From: Persicaria tinctoria
Lineage: Eukaryota > Streptophyta > Magnoliopsida > Caryophyllales > Polygonaceae
Length of the DNA stretch: 64,000 nucleotides
Assembly: GCA_037127255.1 (NCBI GenBank)
Contig: JBANSL010000009.1
Location: forward strand, 15,117,975 to 15,181,974
Reading direction: 5' to 3'
A program made the translations under genes and the position numbers. Of this stretch, positions 10,609 through 22,700 are shown piece after piece (the stretch's first letter is position 1; each line of letters begins with the position of its first letter). The notes under the pieces were generated by a model. That model was not told the origin of the DNA. It searched no databases and worked only from the letters and a program-made list of their open reading frames with translations.

Positions 10609-13600
10609 TGTAAAGGCTCGGATTTTACGATCTTAATTTTCGGATAAAGGAAATTAAAAATGAAATTTAATTGTATTTAATTCGGATTTCAAAAATCTAA
10701 TTAATCAATAAAACATGTTTCAAAAATTTATTTCCGAGTAATTTTAAATTGGGATTTTTTTGGACCACACGTGACTTGTCTTTTTCCCCTCCTTCCACCC
10801 AATTTCAATCAATGGATCACCCTTCCTCTCACCCTTCCTCTCTAGTAGACAGTAGCTTTCTCAAGCAACCCATTTCCCATTTTGGCAAAGCCACCCTCTC
10901 CCATCTCCTTCCTCTTACCTTTCTTGTTTCATGTTTTTGGAAAAATGTCAAGCTTCACTCCCTCCTCTGTCCCAATACAGCTAGCATAGCCAATCCCCTC
11001 CTTTGTTTGACTATTTCAGAAGCACCATTTCCATTTTTTTTTTGCAGAGAGGCCAAACAGCTCTTGTCCTTGCTTTGCACCCCACGCTATTGCAGGCCCT
11101 CCCTCCTACTGCAAGGTTCAGAAACCCATCTCTTCTCCTTTCCTTGTAATCTGAATGTATCACTCCTCCAACACACATAAAACTCCCTTTCCACCTCCTC
11201 TTTGATTTTCCAATAGTCCTTACTCACACCCACACAAACACTCCCTACCTCCTTTCACCGTCACCACCAGCAACCACCACTGCGCCACCCCTCCACCAAC
11301 ACCGTCACCACTACCCCGAGCCGCTCCCGTCTCTTCTTCCCCTTCATTTCCCCGGCAGCAGCACGAACACCCCCTTTCGCTAGTTCGCTCCCCTGTTCCG
11401 CATCCAAGGCCGAGTCCGAGCCGCTCACACCATCCACCACTCTCGTCCGAGCAACAACAGCTTCCTCTTTCCTCCTCCGGCGAGCAACAGCAGTGAGCAG
11501 CCCACCGCCGAGCCGCCGAGCCCTGTGTCCCTTGTCGTCCGTCGAAACCTCCGGTAAGCCCTCGATCTCCGTTTTTCGACTCAAAAACCAAGGAAAGGTT
11601 CCACCTTTAACCCTCAATCCTTCGTCTAGACGGAGATCTCTCCGATTCTGTCCCCGGCGAGCCCCAATCGAGCCTCGACGGCGTTTTTCGGCGAGTCGAC
11701 GCCCTCGGTGAGCCCTCTCCCTTCTTCTTCTTCCCTTCCTTGCTGTCGTGTGTGTATCGGTGTCGTTGGTGTTGTGGCCGGAGTCGGGAATCGCCGCCGA
11801 CGACCCTCCCCGCTCCTCCTCTTCTTCTTCCGTCGGGCGTCGGGTCTCCCTCCGTTCTCTGGTTCTTTCAATTAGCAAGGAAGAAGATTAAGTTGTGGGT
11901 CCCCTCACCATGCCTCATATCTTGACACATCAGCTGGGACCCTATCTTTTTAAACTACTGCTTCCGGTTATATAGAATTAGAACTGGGGGAGGGATGATT
12001 TTGGGCCTAATTCTATGGGCCGAGATTTTGTCTTCAAAAGAAAAGAAAAGAGGCGGGCCCATTCTTTCAAATTTAATTCCATTTGGGGTTTTCCAAACAA
12101 GGGAGCTCGGTTTTGGCATTAATAAAATAGAGGGGTCAGTTTGTAATTTTTATAAAATAAGGACAATATGTAATTCATAAAAGGAATGATTTTATTAAAT
12201 AAAAGTGGTTGAGATTTTAAAGGATTTGAAAATATGTTATGAAAGTGTTAGAAAGAAAATGGTATTTAAAACATTATATAATATCATTGGGATTAAAATA
12301 TAGGATATTATTTTGAGATTAAGATATAAAATATTATTATTCAGGTTAAAAGATATAATATGGTGATTTAAGATATAAAATTATGAGACTTGGAGATTTA
12401 AAGAGGCATTATCAGATTTAAAAAGGGATTTGACGAACATTTTCCAAGGTTGGGATTTTCAACTAGTTTTTATTCGGATTTTGAAGCGCTTTCGGGACTA
12501 ACTTGGGAATTATGTGCTCGATGACTAACTAGCATGACTGATGTGAATGATTGTCTAATATCATGAATTGTGATAACTAATAGCATGTTGAAATGTTAAG
12601 ATTATGTGCTGTTAACCTATGCGTTGAGATATGACGAATAGGATGCACTTGAGCTATATGATATGCAAATACATGATGATGAATATATGAATGTGGCAAT
12701 GCGATGAATGGTTGAACTTGAAGAAATGATGTATGCCTTGAGTGTTTGAATGATTAGACGTAGACTTATATATGTGTGTTTTGATATGTATCTAGGTGAT
12801 GCTTTGTGATTATGAATGATGTATGATGGATCTTCTATTATGCTGTTCTGCATAGCCAGGTAAGTCTCTTCGGAGCTTACTCAGATTGAATAGAGCTATT
12901 CCCTGCTTTAGGTGCATGATATACTAGTTGCTTGCATTCATGATCATCATGCCATGTAGTACCATGCTAGGTTGCATCGATCGTTGAGCATTATATTTCT
13001 CTATGTGTATGCAAACAGAACGGCCGCTATCTTTGAAGTAACTAGAGTCATTGCTAGGGTTATAGGACGACCTAGTCTCATCGGGTCCCGTCCTGAGTCA
13101 ATCGAGTCATGAACTTCCTTATATTATGAGATGCCTGCGGGCTCTATTGTGGAGCGGGTTGGGCATGCGTGCCGCCCGATTATGAATGAATGCATTCACG
13201 AGCTGGCCAGTCTCCGCCCTATCGGAAGGGGGTGGAGGTAGGAGAGGGATATACCACTTGGTATTCTGTGCTAAGGCCTTATTATTATTATGCACTTGAT
13301 CTTAGGAGCATATTAGTGTGTTAATATTCCGCCATGCATCTAGAAGCATCTTTATTAGGAATAGCGTATATGTGTGCTTATGGTTGGGATGCAGAGCTAA
13401 AGTGGGCATCGATCTGATCCCGCCCCATATCAATTTTTTTAGGTATTATTTATGTTCATCCTATCGGTGCTCTTTGCTTATTGCGCGGGTCATTTTGTCG
13501 GCGGAGAGTGAGCGCTGGAGTTATTGACTTCACCAGACTCTGATTATATTTTTTGGATTTACACTTTAGACTCCGTTTTGACCCGGCTCTGCCGTGTCAC

Positions 13601-13844
13601 CCTCTTGTATTATACTTGTTTTCGCTATTCACATGATTACTGATTTCCACGCTTAGACTTACGACAGGTACAGGGGACTTCCCCGGGGATTCCAACGATC
13701 CCTTCGATTTTGGGTATGAAATCCCACTTTGAAAACATTAAAGTAGGTTTTGAAACCTTCAACCTGTACTCGGGGCGCAAGGTCCTAACGAGGGGTTTAA
13801 TCCCTCGAAACGTAACTCGGGAATCATAATCCCGGGCCGTTACA
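10609..13844 (+). repeat. 3' LTR of LARD-like copy 1 (3236 bp)
   Basis: Starts TGTAAAGGC and ends GCCGTTACA, an inverted TGTAA/TTACA pair typical of LTRs. A GC-rich pyrimidine-strong block (about 11220-11880) is followed by AT-rich sequence. From ~13010 to 13270 lies a block strongly conserved in the other copy's LTRs (30640-30880 and 56455-56700, inverted). Open frames across the GC-rich block, such as 10749-11180 (+) and 11261-11878 (-), are compositionally biased and resemble no protein I know. Confidence 0.92.
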
Positions 13845-14576
13845 TGTTTAACTGAAAAAGATCATACAAAATAAAATAAATTTTTATATTTATAAAATTA
13901 AAAAATATATAAAACAATAAATAATAAATATAATAAATTTATTAGTTTCATAAAAACAAATACAATTATAATAAAGTAGAAAAAAATATAACAAATAAAA
14001 ATAAGAATAAGAATAGAAAAAATTAAATAAAATAAGTTTATTTATGACTAAAAAAGAAAAAACATATAAAACAATAAATAATAAATATAATAAATTAATT
14101 TATTTTCAAAAAAAATCAAAAAATGATAAAACAATAAGAATTCAATGTAATAAATAAATAAATAAATTATTTATTTATTATTTTTTTTACCAATTTATGA
14201 ATTATATATATATTTTTGTATATTAATTAATAATATAAATATATATATATATATATATTTATTTATTTATTTATTAACTATTCATTTTTTTACTATTTTT
14301 ATTTATTTATTAATTATGTATATTTTTATTTACCTAAATAACCAATAAAATTTAATTTAATTTTAATTATTCTTTTGTTATTACCTAATTTAAAGATTTA
14401 ATTGATTTTTTAATTCATATATGTTTATTTGTTTTATTATTTTTAATTGAGTTTTATATTAAAATAATATTACTAATGATTTTAAATTAATATAATTTAA
14501 TAATAATTAATTTATCAATGAATAAATTTAATTTATTTATCTATGTTTGTGATTATTTTATTTATATATACATATA
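13845..14576. other. AT-rich spacer
   Basis: About 730 bp of low-complexity A/T sequence, with runs such as ATTTATTTATTT and TATATATATATA. It is similar in character to 27622-27881 and 59259-59440. It appears to be the background into which the larger elements inserted. No gene is seen. Confidence 0.7.
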
Positions 14577-14690
14577 TATAGTAATTATAGTAAGAAGTAA
14601 TTTGGTTCAATGGCCGAAAGCCTTTGGACCAATTACTAAATGGCCTAAAGGCTTTTCTTTGCTGGTAAAACGCCAAAATATTTTCATAAT

Positions 14691-15210
14691 ACCTTAATTT
14701 TTCCCCAAAGCCTTCATGTTCATCCCAGATCCCAGATCTTCAGTCGACTCTCATCTCTCTCTCTGCTATTCCCTCTCTCCTCCAAACGCGCTTCAATTCC
14801 CGATCTCACTGTTCGTCTTCGTCGATGGCCGCACAACAACCAGCAGTGGGGCTCGATTTCCTTGTCGTGTGAGCGAAATCCGTCCCTTCTCCCCTCAGAT
14901 CTACATTGTTACAGGGCTCCTACAACTCAGATCCGGCATCTTCGGCATCGCCACCTTCCAGATCGATCGATCTACTCGACTACGACTCCATCGTTGCCGT
15001 CATCGTCGGCATCGCAGGGCGTCTTCCTCCTTGCTTCCCCCTGTTCTATCGATGAAACTCGAGACCCCGGCGCCTCACTGTCAAGAGGAAGATGAAATTC
15101 GAGACCCCGGCATCGTTTTTGTCATCTTCGATAACATACTTGCTTCACCGCTCTAGTTCTGGATACGCCGTTGAATAGTTCTCCGATGATGAGTACGTAT
15201 GAACTCTTTG
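14691..15210 (+). other. GC-rich, leader/exon-like segment of unknown origin
   Basis: After AT-rich sequence the composition switches abruptly to CT-rich DNA of the kind seen in plant 5' leaders and first exons. An open frame (14716-15156, 146 codons) is serine/arginine-rich and matches no family I recognise. Near 15190 the sequence GATGAGTACGTATG could be a splice donor. The Copia insertion follows at 15211, and sequence continuity resumes at 19712. It may be the captured 5' end of a host gene; its function is unknown. Confidence 0.4.
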
Positions 15211-15402
15211 TGTTAGATAGATGAACCAAAAGCTGATTTATTATCAGTGTAAACGTTCCAAATATATAGCAGTACAAGGCATGAGTTGAGGAGGAGATGG
15301 TGGAGAAAATCTCAACTAACTTAGACTAAGTCTACCTAGTTTGTAGGATATAAAAACTGAACAGAAAAACAAACTTAATTAAATATATACAATATATTAA
15401 CA
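15211..15402 (-). repeat. Copia 3' LTR (left copy)
   Basis: Begins TGTTAGATAG and ends ATTAACA. Relative to the minus-strand element this is the 3' LTR. The purine-rich tract (reverse complement of 15403-15420, TTGAGGGGGCA) lies directly beside it. Confidence 0.96.
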
Positions 15403-15409
15403 TGCCCCC

Positions 15410-18400
15410 TCAAGATTGGCGGGGTGAAGATAGTCCGATCTTGGTGATCAGAGTGCAGTGACGAGCCCGAAGAAGTGGTTTCGTGAGACAGTCGGCAAGC
15501 TGATCTGCGGTCGGAACATAGGAGACTCTGAGGGAACCAGCTTGGACCTGTTGGCGGATGAAATGGTAAGCCAAGGCTACATGTTTCATACGGGAGTGGA
15601 AGACCGGATTAGCACTGAGATGTTTGGCCCCCAAATTATCGCAGAAGATGACTGGTTGAGGTATATCATCGACACCAAGCTCAGCCAGGAGGGAGGTGAT
15701 CCAAACAAGTTCAGAACATGTGTCCGCTAAGGCCTTGTATTCAGACTCGGTGGAGGATAGAGCAACCGTCTTTTGCTTCCGGGAGCTCCATGAGATAGGG
15801 GTGCGACCAAGAAAGAACACGAAGCCAGTTGTAGAGGAGTAATCATCCTTATTCCCAGCCCAATCAGCGTCGGAGAAGGCGTGAAGCACCCGAGAACCAG
15901 TTTTGTGGATGTTGATGCCAGAAGTAATGGTCCCCTGTAGATAGCGTAGAACTCTCTTCAAGGCACTCCAGTGAGCAGAAGTTGGAGCTTGCATAAACTG
16001 GGAGAGCTTGTTGACTGCGAACGTAACATCAGGGCGAGTCAGGGAGAGGTACTGGAGACTACCAACAAGGGCACGGTAGTCAGTTGGGTTATCTAAAGGG
16101 GTACCGGTGGTTTTGGTAAGGAAGGCCGATACATCCATGGGTGTGGAGATAGGTTTGCAAGTGGACATGTTTGCCTTAAGAAGAAGATCCTGGATATATT
16201 TATGTTGGCTGAGAAAGAGGCCATGTGTGGTGTCCTGAACTTCAACCCCTAAGAAATAGGACAAATTGCCCAAATCCTTAAGGGAGAAACGGTTGGATAG
16301 GGAAGAAATGAATCGATCTAGGGCGGGTGGGTGGTTGCCAGTAATGATAATATCGTCAACATAGATGAGGATGTAAATGACATTGGCATTATGGCGAGAG
16401 ATAAACAGAGATGGGTCAGCAATGGAGTTAACAAAACCTGTTTGGATGAGGTAGGAGCGGAGTTCCGTATACCATGCTCTCGGTGCTTGCTTGAGGCCAT
16501 ATATGGCTTTATTGAGTTTGCAGACGGAGTCCGGCAATGCAGTGTCAACGAACCCCGGAGGTTGTTCCATAAAAACATCTTCGTCGAGAGTACCTTGAAG
16601 AAAGGCATTGTTAATGTCAACTTGGCGGAGCTTCCAACCGGATTGAACTGCTAAAGTAAGAACAGTGCGAACAGTGACCGGCTTGATAACGGGACTAAAA
16701 GTCTCAGTGAAGTCACAACCGGGGCGCTGATGGAAACCCTTGGCCACGAGGCGTGCTTTGAGTTTATCGAGAGAACCGTCAGGGTTGGTTTTGACCCGAA
16801 AAACCCATTTGCACCCCACCACATTGGAGGCGGTGTGGCGAGGGACAAGGGTCCATGTATTGTTCGAGAGGAGGGCAGTGTACTCATCGGTCATGGCCTG
16901 GCGCCAATCCGGGTGTTTGAGGGCCTGAGTGATGTTTTGCGGCTCGGAAGGGGTGACCATGGCATGAAGGTTTAGCCTGGTGAGAGGTTTGGATATTTGA
17001 TTCATGGAGCGGGTGACAATTTGACGGACGGGAGGGGTGAGTGGGGGAGGGCGAGAGGAGGACGTGGTCGGCGGTATGGGAGGAGAGGGTTGTTGTAAAT
17101 TGGGAGCAGGATTGGGGACGTCATTTGTGGAAGTAGCGGTAGGGAGTGGGCTTGAGGAGATGGGTCCAAGGTGGGCCAGGGAGGGGGTGGGACTGCGTGG
17201 AGGTGGGCTAAGTGTAGCAAATGGGAAAGTGGATTCCACAAAAGTCACATGGCGTGAAGTATATAATTTATATGATTTGGGATCGAGACAATAGTATGCA
17301 CTTTGGGTTAGAGAGTAACCCACAAAAACACACGGGGCAGAGTTCGGTTCCATTTTGGTAATGGTGTAGGGTCTCAACCATGGAAAACACAAACATCCAA
17401 AACATTTTAATTTATGATAATTGGGAATTGTTCCAAAAATTGTATAAAAAGGGGAGTTGTTATGGAGAGTTGGAGTCGGCATTCTATTAATTAAATAAAC
17501 TGCCGTTTGAAAGGCAAGAGGCCAAAATTTGTGTGGCATGCTTGAGTGGGAGAGAAGAGAAAGGCCGGTTTCCACAATGTGTCTATGTCGACGTTCGGCA
17601 AAGCCATTGTGTTGTGGAGTGTGGGGCGGTGAGGTGAGATGAGAGATTCCGTTTGAGGCGAGGAAGGAGCGTAAAGCTATAAATTCCCCTCCATTGTCAG
17701 AATAAAAAGTTTTGATTTTGGAGTTGAATTTGTTTTCCACCAATGCTTTGAATTTGACAAAGATGGGAAATACATCCGATTTGTTTTTGAGGGGATAAAA
17801 CCATATATATTTCGTGAAATGATCAACAAAAATAATATAATATTTAAACCCATCAAAAGATAAAACCGGGCAAGTCCAAACATCAGAAAATATAACTTCA
17901 AGTGGTGCGGAAGACGTAATAGTAGAAGCATGAAAAGGAAGTTTGTGGGCCTTATTGATAGAACAAGCATTGCAAAAATCCACACAAGAGTTCAATTCAC
18001 CACTAGGCAGGAAAGAATTATAAAGACGAAAAGTAGAAGCTGAGGGGTGGCCGAGACGATGGTGCCAAGCCGTCCCAAGTGAGCGGCGAAGCGTGAATGC
18101 AGTCGGTGAAGTGGAGGAAGGCCAAGTGTATAGTCCGGCGGAGACGGGGCCACTAAGAAGGATATTTCCCGAGTAGAGATCCTTCACAACAAAACAAGTA
18201 GGTTTAAATGAGATTTCAACTTGGTTTTGAGTAGTGAATTCGGAGACTGACAAAATATTTTTAGCAATATGAGGAACATGCAAAACATTATCAACATTAA
18301 AACGTTTGGATGAAGAATGTAAAAAAGTGTTTCCAATGTTAGAAATTGGGAGACCCAAACCATTACCAACTTGGAGCTCATCCGTTCCGTCGTAGGGATA

Positions 18401-19459
18401 ATGTTCGGCAAGGATGTCGAGGTCTTTTGCCACATGGTGAGTTGATCCACTATCCAACATCCACTGTGGCTGGGGTGGAGAAGAGGCATGAACAGAGGTT
18501 GCGTGAGCCTGCGGGCTATGGGAGGGAGGATAGTTGGCCGGTGGGCGGAGGTTAGGGGCTATCAAACGGAAGGCTTGGCAGTGGGCGAGGACATGGCCTT
18601 GAGTCTTGCACCATTGGCAGCGACCGAGGAAGGGTTTGGGAGGTGGGCGAGATGGTGGGGCGGTGGGTGCAACTGGAGACGGTGGGCGGTGGTGATCAAA
18701 AAGCGGAGGAGTGGAAGGAGACGGCTGAGGCTTGCCTCTGCCCTTGGGAGGACGGTAGCCAGATTGGGCGGCCATGGCAGAAGCCGGGAAGGGAGAAGGG
18801 TTGGATTTGTACTGGAGAAAGGTTTCATGGGTTAGGAGTTTTTGATGAAGGGTCGGGAAGTCGATGGGCGTATCTCGAGCCTTTACACCATCAATGACGG
18901 ACTGATACGAGGCATCCAGACCTTTGAGGACAGCGTCGGTAATGTCCTCGGGATCTTGAGGCTTCCCAAGCGAGGCCAAGAGGTCCGCGTTCCCGGAGAT
19001 TTGATGCATAAATTCTGTGATGGAGGATGATCCTTTGGTTGTAGAGTTGAGCTTCTCCTTGAGGAGACCGATGTGGGCTCTGGAAGGGTTGGCGTAGGTA
19101 TCCTCCAGGGTCTTCCAAACTTGCTGCGAGGTGGATGCCCGGGTCACTAGAGAGGCGACGGAGGGAGAGAGTGTGCCAATCAGTCCACCCTTGAGGAGTT
19201 GATCTTGGCGAAGCCAAGTAGTGTGGGCGGAATTGGGCGACGACTGACCATTAGTGGTGATGGTCTTGGTGGGTTCTGAGATCGAGCCATCAACATAGGA
19301 GAGGAGTCCATGGCCAATCAAAAGAGAACGGATTGGATTAAGCCAAGTAATGTAATTAGTGGGTGTGAGTTTGAGGCAATTTTGGAAATTGATTATTTGG
19401 AAGGGTTTGTTTGGTTCTCCAGGGTTAGGAATTTGCCCAGAGGGTAAAGAGGTGGCCAT
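15410..19459 (-). CDS. gag-pol: Copia Gag-Pol polyprotein, intact
   Basis: The frame is open from 19495; I prefer the second ATG at 19457-19459 (MATSLPSGQIPNPG), which gives 1349 residues. Numbering below is from the first ATG. A Copia-type Gag domain spans ~35-240. A CCHC zinc knuckle (CQWCKTQGHVLAHC) lies at 293-306. The protease motif DSG is at 348-350. An HHCC-type pre-integrase segment spans ~478-511. The integrase catalytic triad is D538, D600 and E634. The RT domain runs ~880-1115, with VDINNAF (D960) and YVDD at 1045-1048. RNase H carries D1209, E1250 and D1286 and a C-terminal ADQLADCLTKPL motif. All catalytic residues expected for the family are present and no stop or frameshift is seen. 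Shorter plus-strand ORFs over the same DNA are shadows. Confidence 0.97.
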   Translation of the reverse strand: MATSLPSGQIPNPGEPNKPFQIINFQNCLKLTPTNYITWLNPIRSLLIGHGLLSYVDGSISEPTKTITTNGQSSPNSAHTTWLRQDQLLKGGLIGTLSPSVASLVTRASTSQQVWKTLEDTYANPSRAHIGLLKEKLNSTTKGSSSITEFMHQISGNADLLASLGKPQDPEDITDAVLKGLDASYQSVIDGVKARDTPIDFPTLHQKLLTHETFLQYKSNPSPFPASAMAAQSGYRPPKGRGKPQPSPSTPPLFDHHRPPSPVAPTAPPSRPPPKPFLGRCQWCKTQGHVLAHCQAFRLIAPNLRPPANYPPSHSPQAHATSVHASSPPQPQWMLDSGSTHHVAKDLDILAEHYPYDGTDELQVGNGLGLPISNIGNTFLHSSSKRFNVDNVLHVPHIAKNILSVSEFTTQNQVEISFKPTCFVVKDLYSGNILLSGPVSAGLYTWPSSTSPTAFTLRRSLGTAWHHRLGHPSASTFRLYNSFLPSGELNSCVDFCNACSINKAHKLPFHASTITSSAPLEVIFSDVWTCPVLSFDGFKYYIIFVDHFTKYIWFYPLKNKSDVFPIFVKFKALVENKFNSKIKTFYSDNGGEFIALRSFLASNGISHLTSPPHTPQHNGFAERRHRHIVETGLSLLSHSSMPHKFWPLAFQTAVYLINRMPTPTLHNNSPFYTIFGTIPNYHKLKCFGCLCFPWLRPYTITKMEPNSAPCVFVGYSLTQSAYYCLDPKSYKLYTSRHVTFVESTFPFATLSPPPRSPTPSLAHLGPISSSPLPTATSTNDVPNPAPNLQQPSPPIPPTTSSSRPPPLTPPVRQIVTRSMNQISKPLTRLNLHAMVTPSEPQNITQALKHPDWRQAMTDEYTALLSNNTWTLVPRHTASNVVGCKWVFRVKTNPDGSLDKLKARLVAKGFHQRPGCDFTETFSPVIKPVTVRTVLTLAVQSGWKLRQVDINNAFLQGTLDEDVFMEQPPGFVDTALPDSVCKLNKAIYGLKQAPRAWYTELRSYLIQTGFVNSIADPSLFISRHNANVIYILIYVDDIIITGNHPPALDRFISSLSNRFSLKDLGNLSYFLGVEVQDTTHGLFLSQHKYIQDLLLKANMSTCKPISTPMDVSAFLTKTTGTPLDNPTDYRALVGSLQYLSLTRPDVTFAVNKLSQFMQAPTSAHWSALKRVLRYLQGTITSGINIHKTGSRVLHAFSDADWAGNKDDYSSTTGFVFFLGRTPISWSSRKQKTVALSSTESEYKALADTCSELVWITSLLAELGVDDIPQPVIFCDNLGAKHLSANPVFHSRMKHVALAYHFIRQQVQAGSLRVSYVPTADQLADCLTKPLLRARHCTLITKIGLSSPRQS

Positions 19460-19500
19460 CGCTTGGAGGAGGAGGGACACCAGGAAAAAAATCAAAACCT

Positions 19501-19514
19501 TGCTCTTGATACCA
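19501..19514 (-). other. Copia primer-binding site
   Basis: Read on the minus strand, TGGTATCAAGAGCA directly follows the 5' LTR. It resembles the iMet-tRNA primer site TGGTATCAGAGC with a one-base difference in spacing, a common form in plant Copia elements. Confidence 0.8.
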
Positions 19515-19706
19515 TGTTAGATAGATGAACCAAAAGCTGATTTATTATCAGTGTAAACGTTCCAAATATATAGCAGTACAAGGCATGAGTTGAGGAGGAG
19601 ATGGTGGAGAAAATCTCAACTAACTTAGACTAAGTCTACCTAGTTTGTAGGATATAAAAACTGAACAGAAAAACAAACTTAATTAAATATATACAATATA
19701 TTAACA
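19515..19706 (-). repeat. Copia 5' LTR (right copy)
   Basis: Identical by eye to 15211-15402. It is the 5' LTR of the minus-strand element and is followed by the target-site duplication ctttg at 19707-19711. Confidence 0.96.
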
Positions 19707-19711
19707 CTTTG

Positions 19712-22700
19712 CACCCAGTACACCCAGTACTTGATTAATTAATCAATTTTGGTTACAGCGTTTGGAACTCCAATTCAATTAAGTTTGGAATTGAATTTCT
19801 ACAATGTTTATCTATAAAATGGTGTAATTAATCAGTGACTTGATCATGATGTAATCAATCTAATCACTGTGTGCCCAAAATTTATGTGCATATGTGTATG
19901 CCCGAACTTGATTAATCAAGTGGAAGAGTTTCATTTTTTTTTTAGAACTCCAATTCAATTAAGACTGTAATAACTTGTAATTAATCATACGTGTATGCCT
20001 AAACTTTGTTATAATTTTAGTTATAACCTTTATGACACTGTTTTAATTTCGGTTACAACGTCTATGACGTTTGACGACAGTATTTATGACATTGTTTTAA
20101 TTTTGAGACCTTGTTTTTATAGTGGTGATTATAGTGTCTAGGACCCTTTTTTCATAGTGGTGACATTATCTATAACCCTGTTTTTATTTTGGCTACAACA
20201 TCTATAGAGTTTCCTTTAATTACAGTGTCTACGACCTTTTTTTCTTAGTGGTGACAGTGTCTATGACCCGGTTTTTTTAGTGGTGACAGTGTCTATTATC
20301 CTATTTCCATAGTGGTGACAGTGTCTATGACTCTCTTACCCATTCATATATTGAAGAAGAATTGTCCACCTCATGTCTTTTAGCTTCTCATTAGCCCCTT
20401 TGGGGTTTGTGCTTGCCTAATCATAGGGTTTTTCTTTTGGTTACAGTGTCTATGACCATGTTTTCATGGTGGTGACAGTATATATGACCCCTTTTTTTTT
20501 ATCTTGATTATAGCGTCTCTAGAGTTTCCTTTGATTATAGTGTCTACGTCCTTCTTTCTATAGTGGTTACAGTATATATGACCCTACTTTAATAGAGGTT
20601 ACAACGTCCATGTCCATCTTAACCATTCAAATATTGAAGGAGAATTGTCCATCACATGTATTTTGGCTTCTCATTAGCCCCTTTAGGGTTTTTGTTTACC
20701 TTGTCCTAGGGTTTTACATTTGATGACAACAATCCTCTCTTAACGACGTATTGTACTTAACATTTTAGAGTTTAGGATTTAGGGTTTAGGGCCTTGGCCC
20801 TAAATATAAAGACTTAACCCTAAACCCTAAACCATACTGTACATCACATGTTATTTTGGCTTCTAATTAGCTACTTTAGGGTTTGTGCTTCTCTTTTCCT
20901 AGGATTTTCCTTGGATTACAGTGTCTATGACCCTTTTTTCATAGTGGTGACAGTGTCTATAAATTTGTTTTTATTTTGGTTACAACGTCTATATGGTTTC
21001 CCTTTTTATTACAGTGTCTATGACTTTGTTTTTATAGTGGTGACAGTGGTTATGACACTGTTTTTATTTTTATTACAGGGTCTATGACCCTCTTATCCAT
21101 TCATGTATTAGAGGAGAACTGTCACCACGTTTATTTTGGCTTCTAATTAGTCTCTATAGGGTTTATGACCTTATTTTAATAGTGGTTACAATGTTTTTTC
21201 CCTTTTTTTTTTTAGTGATTACAGGGTCTATGACCTTGTTTTAAAAGTGATTACAGCGTCTATGTCCATCTTACCCATTCATATATTGGAGGAGAATTGT
21301 CACCACATGAATATCGGCTACTCATTAGCCCCTTTAGGGTTTGTGCTTACCTTGTCCTAGGGTTTTCCATTTGGTGACAGCAATCATCTCTTAACGACGT
21401 ACTGTACTTAACATTTTAGGGTTTAGAATTTAGGGTTTAGGGCCACCATAAACCCTAAACCATACAGTACATCACATGTTCGTTTGGCTTCTCATTAGCC
21501 CCTTTAGGGTTTATGCTTCCCTTTTCCTAGGGTTTTCCTTTTATTACAGTGTCTATAAACCTTTTTTCATAGTGATGACATTGTCTTTAAAACTGTTTTT
21601 ATTTTTGTTACAGTGTCTATAGGGTTTTCCTTTTGATTACAGTGTCTATTGCTTTGTTTTTATAGTGGTGACAGTGGCTATGACACTTTTTTATTTTGAT
21701 TACAGTGTCTATGACCCTCTTACCCATTCATGTATTAGAGGAGAAGTGTCATCACATTTATTTTGGCTTCTCATTAGGCTCTATAGGGGTTGTGCTTCCC
21801 TTATCATATGATTTCTCTTTGATTACAGTGTTTATGCTTCCCTTACCCATTCATGTATTAGGATTTAGGGTTTATGGCCTTGGCCCTAAACCCTAAAGAC
21901 TTAACCCTAAACCCTAAACCCTAAACCATACTGTACATGACATGTTATTTTGAATTCATAGGGCCTTCCTTTTGGTTACAGTGTCCATGGGCATGTTTTC
22001 ATAGTGGTGACAGTGCATGTGTCATTGTTTATGTCTCTATTTTAATAGTTTTGAAAACATCTATAAGTTTTACCTGTGTTTACAGTCTCTATTCCATGTT
22101 TTAATTGTGGTTACAGCGTCTATGTTTGTTTTAACCATTCATATGATGTAGGAGAACAGTCCATCACATGTATTTTGGCTTCTCATTAGCCCTTTTAGGG
22201 TTTTTGTTGGCCTTGTCCTAGGGTTTTCCATTTGATTACAGCAATCATCTCTTAACGATGTACTGTACTTAACATTTTAGGGTTTAGGGTTTAGGGCCTT
22301 GGCCCTAAACCCTAAAGACTTAACCCTAAACCCTAAACCATACTGTACATGACATGTTCTTTTGGCTTCTCATTAGCCCCTTTGGGGTTTATTCTTCCAT
22401 AATCATAGGGTCTTTCTTTTGGTTACAGTGTCCATGGGCATGTTTTCATAGTGGTGACAGTGCATATGTCATTGTTTATGTCTTTATTTTAATAGTTTTG
22501 AAAACATCTATAAGTTTTACCTGTGATTACAGTTCTATTCCCCTTGGTTCATAGTGGTGACAGTGTATATGTCCCTTTTTTAACTGTGGTTACAGCATCT
22601 ATGTCTGTTTTAACCATTCATATGATGAAGGAGAACTGAAATATTTTCAAAATTGTATTGATAGAAGAAGAAAAAACTGAAATATGCTCACTGTTTACAG

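Larger units (their letters stand above)
1..13844 (+). mobile_element. LARD-like non-coding LTR retrotransposon, copy 1 (5' end outside window)
   Basis: This is a long LTR retrotransposon read on the plus strand. The 3' LTR (10609-13844) starts TGTAAAGGC and ends GCCGTTACA. The matching 5' LTR starts outside the window, is interrupted by a Mutator-like element and ends at 5494. An iMet-type primer site follows at 5497-5508 and a polypurine tract precedes the 3' LTR at 10596-10608. The ~5.1 kb interior has no ORF resembling gag or pol, so the element fits the LARD class (large retrotransposon derivative): mobilised, if at all, by proteins of another element. Long LTRs and an iMet primer site suggest a Gypsy/Del-Tekay relative, which is inference. 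The shared LTR part (3944-5494 versus 12295-13844) differs at roughly two dozen positions by eye, so the insertion is fairly recent. The 5' target-site duplication cannot be checked. Confidence 0.9.
15211..19706 (-). mobile_element. complete young Copia LTR retrotransposon (probably Ale/Retrofit lineage)
   Basis: Two 192-bp LTRs (15211-15402 and 19515-19706) are identical by eye. The element is flanked by the 5-bp duplication ctttg (15206-15210 and 19707-19711). One minus-strand ORF covers the whole Gag-Pol polyprotein in Copia order (protease, integrase, RT, RNase H). The PBS abuts the right LTR and the PPT abuts the left LTR. The 4.5-kb total length and very short LTRs fit the Ale/Retrofit lineage. 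Identical LTRs and an undamaged ORF suggest a very recent insertion and possible competence for movement. It inserted into the composite element at 14577-27621. Confidence 0.97.

Noticed and set aside
11261..11878. 205-codon minus-strand ORF in the LARD-like LTR
   Set aside because: Lies in a GC-rich LTR block that is open in several frames on both strands; Arg/Glu-biased composition and no recognised motif.
15458..19030. Several plus-strand ORFs across the Copia element
   Set aside because: All overlap the intact Copia polyprotein on the other strand.
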